Shown one piece after another: positions 40,643 through 49,371 of a stretch of 64,000 bases of DNA (positions are counted from its first letter, which is position 1; each line of letters starts with the position of its first letter). Origin of the DNA: Vibrio albus. Lineage in GTDB: Bacteria; Pseudomonadota; Gammaproteobacteria; Enterobacterales; Vibrionaceae. The position numbers were made by a program, and so were the translations under genes. The notes beneath the pieces are model-generated. The model made no database searches and was not told the origin of the DNA. It was given only the letters and a program-made list of their open reading frames with translations. The DNA is taken from the NCBI RefSeq assembly GCF_003144035.1, contig NZ_QFWT01000012.1, positions 1 to 64,000 of the forward strand. Reading direction: 5' to 3'.

Positions 40643-43600
40643 TCACTGCCCGAACATATTCGGCTCCCCCCGGAAAATAACCCTATCATTTCCCCGGTAA
40701 GTACCAAACACAAGAATCGCGGAAGGATCTTCATCGCCAACACTCCTCCAGTTATACCTTAACCATGGACGGTTATTATTATTGGTATCGCTAATGGTCC
40801 CCAAACACTCATCAACACCTTCTGGTTGTGCATCTCCTAAACGTAACCACAAGCGTACCTGCTCCCGGCCTCCTCCTGAATGAGTGGAGATCAGATCATT
40901 AAATCTGCCGGAGTTGACTTCTGAACCTCCCGAGGTAACAGAAAATACCGCTGTCGAGGAGTTCTCATTATTACTCCATATTTCCTTCCAGCAAAAATCA
41001 TCAGCATCAAACTGGCTACCACTGTCAGAGGTGTTGGTGACAAAACCACTGCCATTCCAGTACTGGGTTTCTAAGGGAACGGATATTTCTGTTCCTGTAT
41101 TCCCCCCAACGTCTGATAGCTTCATTCTTCCGTACAGAAAGTTGGGCTGATGACTAAATAGCTGCTTGTCTGTATTGTCTTTAAACACAACCTCATCGGG
41201 GTTAAGGATAACTTGCAGGCCAAAATAAGCACTTACTGAAAGGTCATCGAATGTATTGCCAAGATAAGGGCCATCCTGCACTGTTGCTGTTAAATTAGTG
41301 GAATCAGTCTCCCGGATAAATTCAAAATCGCTGGTATCTAACGCCAACTGAGAGACCGAACTATCAGCGTCATATATCCATTCCCAATTGCCAGCATCTA
41401 TTCCAGAGATTCTTCCTAGTAAGCTATTTGCGTCACTATCAATGGCATAGTATCTCAGGCTCACTTTGAGGCTGTCTGCAAATGTCCGGTAATTGACAAC
41501 ACTATTACCGTCGGTATTTTTAGCCTCTACCGCAAACGAGTGTTCTACTGGCTGCTCCATATAAGCAAAGCCATCATGCCCAGCAGAATACGTCCAGGCA
41601 TCATCAGTTATCTCAATATAGCTAGGATAGAAACGACCAATATGCCGATAAGATGAGTCAATATTCATATTGAGATATCTGGCTATTGGCTCTACCTGTA
41701 ACCGTAGTACACCAACCTCACTCCATTTTAGGCTTGCCAGGTAATAACTCTCTCCACTTTCATTACTGTCATAAGCAAAAGATACATCTCCAGAAACCTC
41801 TCCTGAAGAAACATTCGGCTCATCGGGTGCAGGGTCCGCGACTATATGGGTCAGGTCTACGCCCACACCATCCAAAAAGAAATTTTCGGTAATAACAGAA
41901 TTACCATCATTAGCAGAATCACTGGCATCAGCGAGATCATCACAATAGGCATCAACCGCAATATAGCCATTATCGGCTTCACTACTGCCCTGCCAGTTTA
42001 TGGGATAGATCTTAACACGGAACTCATTTCCCGCCGCTGTATATCCGGAAGAGGTTGCAGAACTGATATTGCCGTTCATAGGGTCATCATCAGAGCTATA
42101 ATCTGTGTCCGCATCGCAAAGAGCAAAGGTCCATGGTCGGGATAACACGGTAAAGCTTCCCGTAACCTCTGTCGTGCCATCCTCAGGACAGCCAGTAAAA
42201 CCAGAGCAGTCAAAACTATCGGACAAATTAACCGTAAACCGGCCAGATTCGGTAATGGTTAAGTCAGCCGATGCCGTACCACTTGAGGTAAATTCCGGCT
42301 CATAAGTAAGCCCCCCCTTCAAACCACCAGTTGGTGTATTGATATAATGAGATACCTCTGGCTTGCCTGAATAACTGGTCACTAACTGGGGCTCATCAGC
42401 ACTGCAGGCAAGAAGATGGAGATCTATCGATTCAGACTTATTGGCGATAACCGATACTGTATCGGCATCCTCCAAATCAAACTTATAGGGTACAAACTTA
42501 AAGGTACTACTTACCGACTTGGAACTATCATCATCCATTGTGACCGTTAAGGTATAAGTGGTATCTATATCAACCTGATTAAGATCTTTAACTGATATCG
42601 ATAGTTCTAAGTTGCCAGAGGTATCTGAAGTAAAATTAGGGTAATTTCCATCGCCACTAACTGCGGCTATATCAAATAAATCACTAACATCATCAGAGCT
42701 ATCCGAGGATAGGCTGGCCGTTACAGCAAGACTTTCAGCATCACCATTATTGGTTGTAGTAATGGAAAATTCCGGCTGATCATCACCACACATTAACGCT
42801 AACGAGGATGATGGCGTCATACTGATAGCATAGTCAGGCTCTTCTGGTTCTGGTGTTACGTTAAAGCACTGGCTTTGTCCGATAATGGTAGAGTGACGAC
42901 TAGCCATACCTAGACTGTTAGAGGTAACAGCACCATGTAGTTCTATCGAGTTGGTAAAAGACAGCTTATCAGCCAGAATTAGACCATAATACGGGTTTAT
43001 AATTTCCTTAACGGTAACCGAGCTACCAGCAAACGGAGCAAAAATAATAAAATCATCTGGAGTTCCGGAATTTTCATGAGTCATTGTATTAGAAAACGAA
43101 ACGCTCCCAGTAATGAGCCAAACGATATCTTTACCGGTATCAAGGACCGTACCATCAGAAGTATTAAAGTGCACCGTATTAAAAGTATAAATACCTGCGT
43201 TAGAGAACTTAGTAGTAACATTACTATCAACAGTATAATGCTCGATAAGTCTCCCATAAGAGCCCGATCCTGGCTCAAACTCCACTATCATTTCCTGCTG
43301 GCTACTTCCCTGAACCGTTAAAGATTTAAGGTTAGACTTAATGGTAACTACCACATCCCCATCTTGGTTTATCGATGATTTACAATAAATTCCACTATCA
43401 TCTGCTGGGCATTGATCTAAACCGGTATCCCATAGCCCAAGAGACAATGCTCCTTCCTCTGGGAACTCATCATCAATCGCTTGTTTATCCAGATCCGGAT
43501 TTAACTCTCCCAGAGGATCAGCCGCTTTCCTCCCCCCTGCCCGGCAATGTCCGTACTCACAACTCGTTGTATAGTCAGGGCTCTGAACTCCCCAACCAGT

Positions 43601-44326
43601 GAGTGAATCAAAACCAATTTTCAGGGTATTAATCTCTTTAGGATCCCAAGGGGTCACCATTTCTGTATCTTTAAAACTATCAATATAATCAGATGACCAC
43701 CCACCGATGTGATAAGCATCACTTCCGTTTTTAGTATTACTTATGGTCAGACCGCTTCCATTCTTCCAGCTCTGAGCTGGTTGCGGGAAATACTCGCACA
43801 AATTATCAGATGCAGAAAATGATAACGTCGGTGGATCCACCGGAACCTGAACTTCCTCTCCACACTGAAGTTGGGTTACTTCTACGCCATTGGCCTCATG
43901 GTTCCCTGGAAATTTCTGAGTAACCACTTTTGTGGCTATCTCTTGCCACGAAGTTATCTCAGGCTGAACCTGTCGGCGGTAATAGGTATAGGTGTCATGG
44001 TTATCCCATTTGCCGCTAGTGATTCTAACTTCGTACCTTTCATTACTAAGTAAAGCCATTTCATTCTGATTAACCGGCGCTTCAAACTCATAGCTGTTAA
44101 AAAGTACTGAACCACTCTCTTTTTTAGCCGCCCAAAGATTGATAACACTGTTGTTTTTTTCGAAGTTAACAAACTGATCACTATTCGGACCGGTAACATC
44201 AAACTGGACGGTCACATCCTGAGAACCATTCAGCTTGCTACAATCCACGATATTCGCAAGCTGCGAGGCCATCGTAGAAGAAGATGCGCAGGCTAATGTG
44301 ATTAGTAACCATAACCTAGCTATCAT
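40643..44326 (-). CDS. mshQ: MSHA biogenesis protein MshQ, large secreted multidomain protein (DUF6701)
   Basis: The protein has 1227 residues with a signal peptide (about 1-20, ending TMAS-QL). A Ser/Thr/Asp-rich region follows, including a beta-helix-like stretch near residues 390-490 (NPYYGLILADKLSF and ELHGAVTSNSLG), then beta-sandwich-like segments, and a C-terminal DUF6701-type domain ending RVIFRGEPNMFG. Cysteines are spread through the chain, fitting periplasmic or surface location. In Vibrio, mshQ closes the pilus locus and is suspected of being a large pilus-associated adhesin. It overlaps mshP by 11 bp. Confidence 0.85.
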   Translation of the reverse strand: MIARLWLLITLACASSSTMASQLANIVDCSKLNGSQDVTVQFDVTGPNSDQFVNFEKNNSVINLWAAKKESGSVLFNSYEFEAPVNQNEMALLSNERYEVRITSGKWDNHDTYTYYRRQVQPEITSWQEIATKVVTQKFPGNHEANGVEVTQLQCGEEVQVPVDPPTLSFSASDNLCEYFPQPAQSWKNGSGLTISNTKNGSDAYHIGGWSSDYIDSFKDTEMVTPWDPKEINTLKIGFDSLTGWGVQSPDYTTSCEYGHCRAGGRKAADPLGELNPDLDKQAIDDEFPEEGALSLGLWDTGLDQCPADDSGIYCKSSINQDGDVVVTIKSNLKSLTVQGSSQQEMIVEFEPGSGSYGRLIEHYTVDSNVTTKFSNAGIYTFNTVHFNTSDGTVLDTGKDIVWLITGSVSFSNTMTHENSGTPDDFIIFAPFAGSSVTVKEIINPYYGLILADKLSFTNSIELHGAVTSNSLGMASRHSTIIGQSQCFNVTPEPEEPDYAISMTPSSSLALMCGDDQPEFSITTTNNGDAESLAVTASLSSDSSDDVSDLFDIAAVSGDGNYPNFTSDTSGNLELSISVKDLNQVDIDTTYTLTVTMDDDSSKSVSSTFKFVPYKFDLEDADTVSVIANKSESIDLHLLACSADEPQLVTSYSGKPEVSHYINTPTGGLKGGLTYEPEFTSSGTASADLTITESGRFTVNLSDSFDCSGFTGCPEDGTTEVTGSFTVLSRPWTFALCDADTDYSSDDDPMNGNISSATSSGYTAAGNEFRVKIYPINWQGSSEADNGYIAVDAYCDDLADASDSANDGNSVITENFFLDGVGVDLTHIVADPAPDEPNVSSGEVSGDVSFAYDSNESGESYYLASLKWSEVGVLRLQVEPIARYLNMNIDSSYRHIGRFYPSYIEITDDAWTYSAGHDGFAYMEQPVEHSFAVEAKNTDGNSVVNYRTFADSLKVSLRYYAIDSDANSLLGRISGIDAGNWEWIYDADSSVSQLALDTSDFEFIRETDSTNLTATVQDGPYLGNTFDDLSVSAYFGLQVILNPDEVVFKDNTDKQLFSHQPNFLYGRMKLSDVGGNTGTEISVPLETQYWNGSGFVTNTSDSGSQFDADDFCWKEIWSNNENSSTAVFSVTSGGSEVNSGRFNDLISTHSGGGREQVRLWLRLGDAQPEGVDECLGTISDTNNNNRPWLRYNWRSVGDEDPSAILVFGTYRGNDRVIFRGEPNMFGQ

Positions 44327-44804
44327 TTTCCATCCCCTTAACCCATATTTCCTGCGAACGTTTCACCTGATATTTACCAGAACCACAGGTAACTGTTGAT
44401 ACTACTTTATAAAACTTTAAATCATCCGGAACAGCCATTCCCGGAGCGTCACATTGAATGACAAAGTCGGAGCATATATCAGAAAGCTGACTACCAGATA
44501 AAATCGTTGTCACTGCATCACTGCCAGCTTCCCCTGATATATTACTGCACCGTGTGGAAAGTGCTGCATCAGTCTCTTCACCATCCAGCGGAAACAGTTT
44601 TGTTAACGCCCACTCATTGCCCGAATGGGCCAAAAACCAGGCTCGGGTTCCCAGAACGTCCCGGGTCAGAATATCCTGATTCGACCATTGCATACGGCTT
44701 AAGCTAAGAGCGAGCATACCCATAACCACGATGACAAATACCGCCATAATAATCATATTTCCCTGCTGGGATTTTCTGCCCCAAACCTGTCTGTTATGGC
44801 ACAT
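44316..44804 (-). CDS. mshP: MSHA biogenesis protein MshP (PilX-like minor pilin)
   Basis: The protein has 162 residues. A short basic leader ends KSQQG, followed by a hydrophobic helix NMIIMAVFVIVVMGMLALSL, then a globular part with several cysteines. The +5 glutamate of ordinary prepilins is absent, as is usual for PilX-type proteins. It likely belongs to the minor-pilin complex that primes pilus assembly. It overlaps both neighbours (mshO and mshQ) by 11 bp. Confidence 0.88.
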   Translation of the reverse strand: MCHNRQVWGRKSQQGNMIIMAVFVIVVMGMLALSLSRMQWSNQDILTRDVLGTRAWFLAHSGNEWALTKLFPLDGEETDAALSTRCSNISGEAGSDAVTTILSGSQLSDICSDFVIQCDAPGMAVPDDLKFYKVVSTVTCGSGKYQVKRSQEIWVKGMENDS

Positions 44805-45510
44805 TTAACACCTGTACATTATGCTTATAGCTGCTCTGTTCATCATCATTGATAAACAATAAGTCGAGGTGAACGACGCCACCTCTCTGCAGACTCGCCT
44901 CTTCATAGCTAAAGCTACTATTACTTCTGTCAAGATTTTCACCAATATAAACAGCAGCATCGTCACCTTGTTTCCGGGTTATCACGTCCGTGTTGGTAAT
45001 ACAGTAAGTAACTTTATCCGTGTAAATATAATGCCTTCCTGATATTGAATGGCCGGAAAACGAATCAGTAAGAGTGTAAACACCATCAGATTCACTGACC
45101 AAACCAAGAGCTGAAGATGTGCCTGCCGTCGTAAGATCCGCTTGTCGACTGGGGTTAATTGTTATCTGCTCGTCATTAGCAAAACTCACTGACGTTGCCT
45201 GATTATCCAGAATAAACTGGATATTATCGTTCGCTTCATCCTGATAATAATAGCCAGAATATTTAATAGGATAAAAACTGATACAATGGTTATTGTCGCT
45301 CAGGGCAAAGCTATTAGGTACGGCATGACGAAACTCTCTGGTAAGTTTTTCGATAACAAAACGGGCCTGGTTCTGCAGCCTTTGCCTATCTACGCTATCG
45401 ACGTAACCTTTAGTGCCCAACTCAATAAATCCGGACATTCCTAGTGCTACAATCCCAATAATCACAATGGTCATCACCATTTCGACCAGAGTAAACCCTT
45501 TGTACTTCAT
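44794..45510 (-). CDS. mshO: MSHA minor pilin MshO
   Basis: The protein has 238 residues with the type IV prepilin signal MKYKG/FTLVEMVMTIVII, including the +5 glutamate, and a larger globular domain of the PilW/GspJ type. It is a predicted minor pilin of the initiation complex. Start and mshD stop share one base (TGATG), so translation is coupled. Confidence 0.92.
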   Translation of the reverse strand: MKYKGFTLVEMVMTIVIIGIVALGMSGFIELGTKGYVDSVDRQRLQNQARFVIEKLTREFRHAVPNSFALSDNNHCISFYPIKYSGYYYQDEANDNIQFILDNQATSVSFANDEQITINPSRQADLTTAGTSSALGLVSESDGVYTLTDSFSGHSISGRHYIYTDKVTYCITNTDVITRKQGDDAAVYIGENLDRSNSSFSYEEASLQRGGVVHLDLLFINDDEQSSYKHNVQVLNVP

Positions 45511-46070
45511 CAGTAGTTCCCTCTGTAGGCAGAAAAAGAGTAATCACCGTAATTACCTGCGGTAATCACAATATCAATCCGTTTATGCATGCCCGCTGAA
45601 TCTAAACTATCGTAAACAACATTTACATTGGCGGTAAAATTCTTATAGCTCTCATCAATTTCATTGCCAAAAATATCACTGAGTTTCCCCGCTTCCGGCA
45701 AAGTCGAATCACAGCTAGCTTCACTCCCGGTGGTGGTTACCCAACAACCGATATAATCATCAACATCGTTGTATGCCCCAGGGTTACTCTCACCATCAGA
45801 ACCTAATGCCGTAGAACAAAGCAAAGCCTCTGACTCTCCACAGCGTTCAACTCCGCCATCCGGATCACTGTTTTCATCAAACCCACGGGAGAGGATCTCT
45901 GTCATCAGACTTTGGGCTAACGCGGCGGCCCTGACTTCATTATGGGGACGGGCTGAATCTCTAGCTAGAGGAAACAGAAAAGAGGTAAGACTTACCATCG
46001 CAATACCGATAATCACAATGGCAATAATACTTTCGATCAGGGTAAAGCCTTTATCGCTGCGAATCGTCAT
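45510..46070 (-). CDS. mshD: MSHA minor pilin MshD
   Basis: The protein has 186 residues with the prepilin signal MTIRSDKG/FTLIESIIAIVII and a PilV/GspI-like body containing at least four cysteines. The ATG at 46070 overlaps the mshC stop by 4 bp and has a GGGGG tract a few bases upstream; a GTG two codons earlier is less likely. Predicted role: minor pilin in the tip complex. Confidence 0.9.
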   Translation of the reverse strand: MTIRSDKGFTLIESIIAIVIIGIAMVSLTSFLFPLARDSARPHNEVRAAALAQSLMTEILSRGFDENSDPDGGVERCGESEALLCSTALGSDGESNPGAYNDVDDYIGCWVTTTGSEASCDSTLPEAGKLSDIFGNEIDESYKNFTANVNVVYDSLDSAGMHKRIDIVITAGNYGDYSFSAYRGNY

Positions 46071-46543
46071 TGACACCCCCCTCTGAAAACATACCCCTGG
46101 CTGTTAATGCAAACAGATAAAGTTTCGTCGCCCCCAGCAATATTAATCGTGGTATCACCACTACTTGGGTTACCGAATAAATCAAAAGTAACCGTCAGAG
46201 TGGGTGAAAATGTTAAAGGTGAGTTATTCCCTAATACCAGACTGTCACTCAGGCTTTCTTTCTCTGAGTCAGTCAGCTCACAGGTATACACTGACCCAAG
46301 ACAATTATTCGACACTCTTAACTGATAATAAGTGGGAACGCTACTGCTGTCGTTATACTGCATACTGCCCAACTGAATTTGCCGAATAATGGTTATCGCC
46401 TGCTCCTGAGCAGCATAAACAGAGAACCCAGAGACACCAAACAAACGCGGAGCAGCGTAGACGGAAAGAATACCGAGCAAAATAATAACGACGATAAGTT
46501 CGACGAGGGTGAAGCCGGTTTGTCGGGATGAGGTCTGGGTCAT
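46067..46543 (-). CDS. mshC: MSHA minor pilin MshC
   Basis: The protein has 158 residues with the prepilin signal SSRQTG/FTLVELIVVIILL and a GspH/FimT-like body. The ATG at 46543 has AAGAGG upstream; a longer reading from 46579 would start inside the upstream repeat. It is the first gene after the repeat-filled gap that separates it from the major pilin mshA. Confidence 0.91.
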   Translation of the reverse strand: MTQTSSRQTGFTLVELIVVIILLGILSVYAAPRLFGVSGFSVYAAQEQAITIIRQIQLGSMQYNDSSSVPTYYQLRVSNNCLGSVYTCELTDSEKESLSDSLVLGNNSPLTFSPTLTVTFDLFGNPSSGDTTINIAGGDETLSVCINSQGYVFRGGCQ

Positions 46544-46580
46544 GGGGGCCTCTTGGGAAGAGGGCGCTCTGGAACCCAAA

Positions 46581-46614
46581 GATTACAGAGCGCTGTGCTT
46601 TTAGAATACAGAAA
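46581..46614 (+). repeat. 8-15-8 repeat module upstream of mshC
   Basis: GATTACAG, a 15-bp core AGCGCTGTGCTTTTA, then GAATACAG. It matches the module at 30270-30303 at 30 of 34 positions. A GGCGG/CCGCC hairpin (46615-46633) follows directly. Confidence 0.8.
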
Positions 46615-46633
46615 GGCGGCTTTACTGACCGCC

Positions 46634-46748
46634 TCGTTCCCACGCTCCTGCGTGGTAATGCATACCTGGCTTACTGCTGCCTTGTACGCATCTTGTTTAC
46701 TCTATATACACTATACATTCCCACGCAGAGCGTGGGAACGAGAATAAT
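46634..46748. repeat. Inverted pair of REP-like palindromes between mshA and mshC
   Basis: At 46634-46664 CGTTCCCACGCTCCTGCGTG forms an imperfect hairpin; at 46712-46748 the inverted copy carries the perfect palindrome CCCACGCAGAGCGTGGG flanked by ATT and AACGAG. Such GTTCCCACGC palindromes occur as dispersed repeats in several gammaproteobacteria. The head-to-head pair resembles a BIME. Confidence 0.85.
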
Positions 46749-46762
46749 ATTTCACTTAATAA

Positions 46763-47266
46763 TTAACAACCATCAGCATTAACTACTATAGTCGGCTCTT
46801 TGTCTGCACTCGTACCAGAATCAACCATCTTATATGAAACGTGACAATTCGCAGCTGTTATAGCAGTTATATCTGTACTGGCACCAGAAAAAATCACATA
46901 TAGAGTGTCATTATCTGAATCTTCAACCAGCTGCAGATTATCAGCGTCAAGATCTAGTGTATCACCAATACCATTTGTATTCTTTGGTACAGGATAACCG
47001 TAATGCGTATTAATCGTTGTACCATCTGCTGACACACTTGGAGTGGTCGTCGCGTCTGCAGCAACACCTTCTTCTCCATTAATCGCAGATTTCGCATAAA
47101 TCATACCAGCAGATCCTTGCATAGCGCCTTTAACGCCATTTAGAACCCCTTTTCGGGCCTCTCCCTGCATATCCAAAAACTTCGGTGCTGCTGTTACTGC
47201 CAGAATACCCAAAATAACAATTACCACCACTAGTTCAATTAGGGTGAAACCGCCTTGTTTTTTCAT
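46763..47266 (-). CDS. mshA: MSHA major pilin MshA
   Basis: The protein has 167 residues with the signal MKKQGG/FTLIELVVVIVILG, cleaved after GG, and the +5 glutamate. Two cysteines near the C-terminus (ANCHVSYK and the last residue NADGC) can form the disulfide loop of type IVa pilins. It is the main subunit of the pilus used for surface and chitin attachment. The ATG at 47266 has GAGAG upstream; the reading frame continues upstream to 47404 without support. It is flanked by a 235-bp gap upstream and REP elements downstream. Confidence 0.94.
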   Translation of the reverse strand: MKKQGGFTLIELVVVIVILGILAVTAAPKFLDMQGEARKGVLNGVKGAMQGSAGMIYAKSAINGEEGVAADATTTPSVSADGTTINTHYGYPVPKNTNGIGDTLDLDADNLQLVEDSDNDTLYVIFSGASTDITAITAANCHVSYKMVDSGTSADKEPTIVVNADGC

Positions 47267-47501
47267 AGTTAAACTCTCTCTATGTACATAATTAATAGCT
47301 ATTGCAGTCCCGATAGCTGCCGTTTGTGGTCTCACAACCTTTTCGCATTCTGGTAGACTGACTGATGGAATGATAAATAGATAACGAGCTAATGGTAGTA
47401 GCACGTTATTACAGATTTATTGTCTTAAAAACAGTTCTATTATCACTGTTCTGATATACAACTCAAGTACTACTTAGTAAAAATTGAGCTTAACAGGCAA
47501 A
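47267..47501. other. mshB-mshA intergenic region with likely mshA promoter
   Basis: This is the second largest gap in the pilus locus, A/T-rich and without genes. AACAGT and ACTGTT around 47430-47452 form a weak hairpin. A separate promoter for the major pilin is expected here from what is known in V. cholerae, but I could not fix its -35/-10 with confidence. Confidence 0.4.
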
Positions 47502-48056
47502 TTATTTCAGTTGTACCGCTACCCGGCCCGAAGGAATGCTGTACGTAAACGTATGCTCACTGCCAACCTGAGAATACAGACATGCGGAGTCTGACCCCGA
47601 AACCAAACCTGCCGTGTATTTGGCGTCATTGCTGTCTTCTGTGGCCAGCACTGTGGCGGGTGGGCTTTGTAACAGCTCCTGCATCAGGCTAAGGCACGCA
47701 TCAGCAGTGACCGACGTCACCGTTGCTCCGGCCCTGCTATCATTCACAGCGATCGGATAGCCATCCCGAAAGCCTGTGCTGGTGCCGGACATAACCGCCT
47801 GAGTCAATAAAAAGTCCACGCCATCATAGCTGACGACATTTTCGCCACCCGCATTGGTTGGCCTGCCTTCAGCTTCCCACTGAGCCCGGGCCGAGAGTAC
47901 CGCGGTAGCAAAACCACCAGCCACACCTTCAATACTGGCCTTCTTCGCCTCATCCGCCACCTGAAGAAACTTGGGTAGCGCTACGGCTGCCAGCAGCCCG
48001 ACAATCACGATAACGACAACCAGCTCAATCAGAGAGAAACCCGACTGTTTTTTCAT
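47502..48056 (-). CDS. mshB: MSHA pilin-like protein MshB
   Basis: The protein has 184 residues with the prepilin signal MKKQSG/FSLIELVVVIVIVG and +5 glutamate. The body resembles MshA in its first half (FLQVADEAKKASIEGVAGG). It has two cysteines (DACLS and SACLYS). It is a minor pilin upstream of mshA. It starts 11 bp after mshG, leaving no room for the mshF gene found here in V. cholerae. Confidence 0.92.
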   Translation of the reverse strand: MKKQSGFSLIELVVVIVIVGLLAAVALPKFLQVADEAKKASIEGVAGGFATAVLSARAQWEAEGRPTNAGGENVVSYDGVDFLLTQAVMSGTSTGFRDGYPIAVNDSRAGATVTSVTADACLSLMQELLQSPPATVLATEDSNDAKYTAGLVSGSDSACLYSQVGSEHTFTYSIPSGRVAVQLK

Positions 48057-48067
48057 TTTTTATACCC

Positions 48068-49288
48068 TTAGCCTTTAATCGCATCCAGCATGCCCCACAT
48101 CGGGAGAAAAATCCCTAAAGCCAGTACCAGAACGATACCTGCTACAAAAATCAGTAAAATCGGCTCAATCCGGGCTGTCAGCGTTTTCAGGTCATAATCC
48201 ACTTCACGTTCATAAAAATCAGCCACTTCCAACAGCAGTTCGTCAATCCGGCCGGTTTCCTCACCAACCGAGATCATCTGAATAACCAGAGGGGTAAAAA
48301 TACCACTGTTAATGGCCGTCGCAGACACCGTACTCCCTGCTTCAATGGCCGATTTCATTTCTAACAGGCGTAACTCAAGATACTTATTGTCCATCGATTC
48401 CGCCGACAACAAAATAGACTGATTCAGAGGCACACCGGCCTTCAGCATCAGCGCAAACGTGCGAGAGAAGCGAGCCAGTTGAGCCCGGTTCACCAGCCCT
48501 CCCACGACCGGCATCCTCAGCCGGAATTTATCCCACAACTCTCTTCCGCGGGAGCCGGATATCCAGGCACGAAAGGCAAACAGCCCGGCAAAGATAAACG
48601 CCAGCATCCACACCCAGTACTCAACAAAAAAGTCAGATGAGCCAATAAGAATCCGGGTGGGAAGCGGTAAATCGACCCCAAACCGGCTAAACATAGAAGC
48701 AAACTGGGGGATCACTTTGACATTCAGAATAAACAGAGCCAGCACCACAAAGGTAATCACAAACGTGGGATAACGCATGGCTGATTTTATTCGCTTTCTG
48801 GTCTCCACTTCCTGCTCGTAATACTCACTCAGCTGTAACAGCGCCTCATCCAGTCGACCGGTATTTTCCCCGACGGCAATCATGGAAACAAACAGGGGGC
48901 TAAACACATTCGCATGCATTTTCATCGATGCCGACAAGCTGCGGCCATTGGTCAGCTCCATGGTGACTTCATCCAGTGCCTTTTTCAGCTGCTTATTTTC
49001 GGCATTGGCTGACAGGCCTTTTATCGCCCTTAACAAGGGTACCCCGGCCTTAGTCAGGCTGTACATCTGCCGACAAAAAATCACCAGCACTTCCAGCGGC
49101 ATTGCCGGAGTAATCCAGTCACTCAGCGAAAACCTTATTTCTCCGGCTTCACTACTCTGTGTCACTGACGTTGGAATGATTCCACGGCTGATCAGCGATT
49201 CAGCGGCCAGCTCTTCTGTTGCCGCCTCAACCGTGCCGGAAACCTTATCCCCTTCAAAATTACGCCCCTGATAACGATAATTCGGCAT
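48068..49288 (-). CDS. mshG: MSHA platform protein MshG (PilC/GspF family)
   Basis: The protein has 406 residues with two tandem GspF domains, each ending in membrane helices (ALFILNVKVIPQFASMF near 190, and the final ILLIFVAGIVLVLALGIF). Paired motifs TGRLDEALLQLSEYYE and TGRIDELLLEVADFYE mark the duplication. It is the inner-membrane core on which MshE turns to add pilins. It lies 83 bp after mshE. Confidence 0.95.
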   Translation of the reverse strand: MPNYRYQGRNFEGDKVSGTVEAATEELAAESLISRGIIPTSVTQSSEAGEIRFSLSDWITPAMPLEVLVIFCRQMYSLTKAGVPLLRAIKGLSANAENKQLKKALDEVTMELTNGRSLSASMKMHANVFSPLFVSMIAVGENTGRLDEALLQLSEYYEQEVETRKRIKSAMRYPTFVITFVVLALFILNVKVIPQFASMFSRFGVDLPLPTRILIGSSDFFVEYWVWMLAFIFAGLFAFRAWISGSRGRELWDKFRLRMPVVGGLVNRAQLARFSRTFALMLKAGVPLNQSILLSAESMDNKYLELRLLEMKSAIEAGSTVSATAINSGIFTPLVIQMISVGEETGRIDELLLEVADFYEREVDYDLKTLTARIEPILLIFVAGIVLVLALGIFLPMWGMLDAIKG

Positions 49289-49371
49289 CGGTTAGTTATT
49301 CCTGTTCAGATACATCGTTTCCATGACATTCACTATTTTCTGTCCACTCAAGACAAGTTGCACACAGTATT

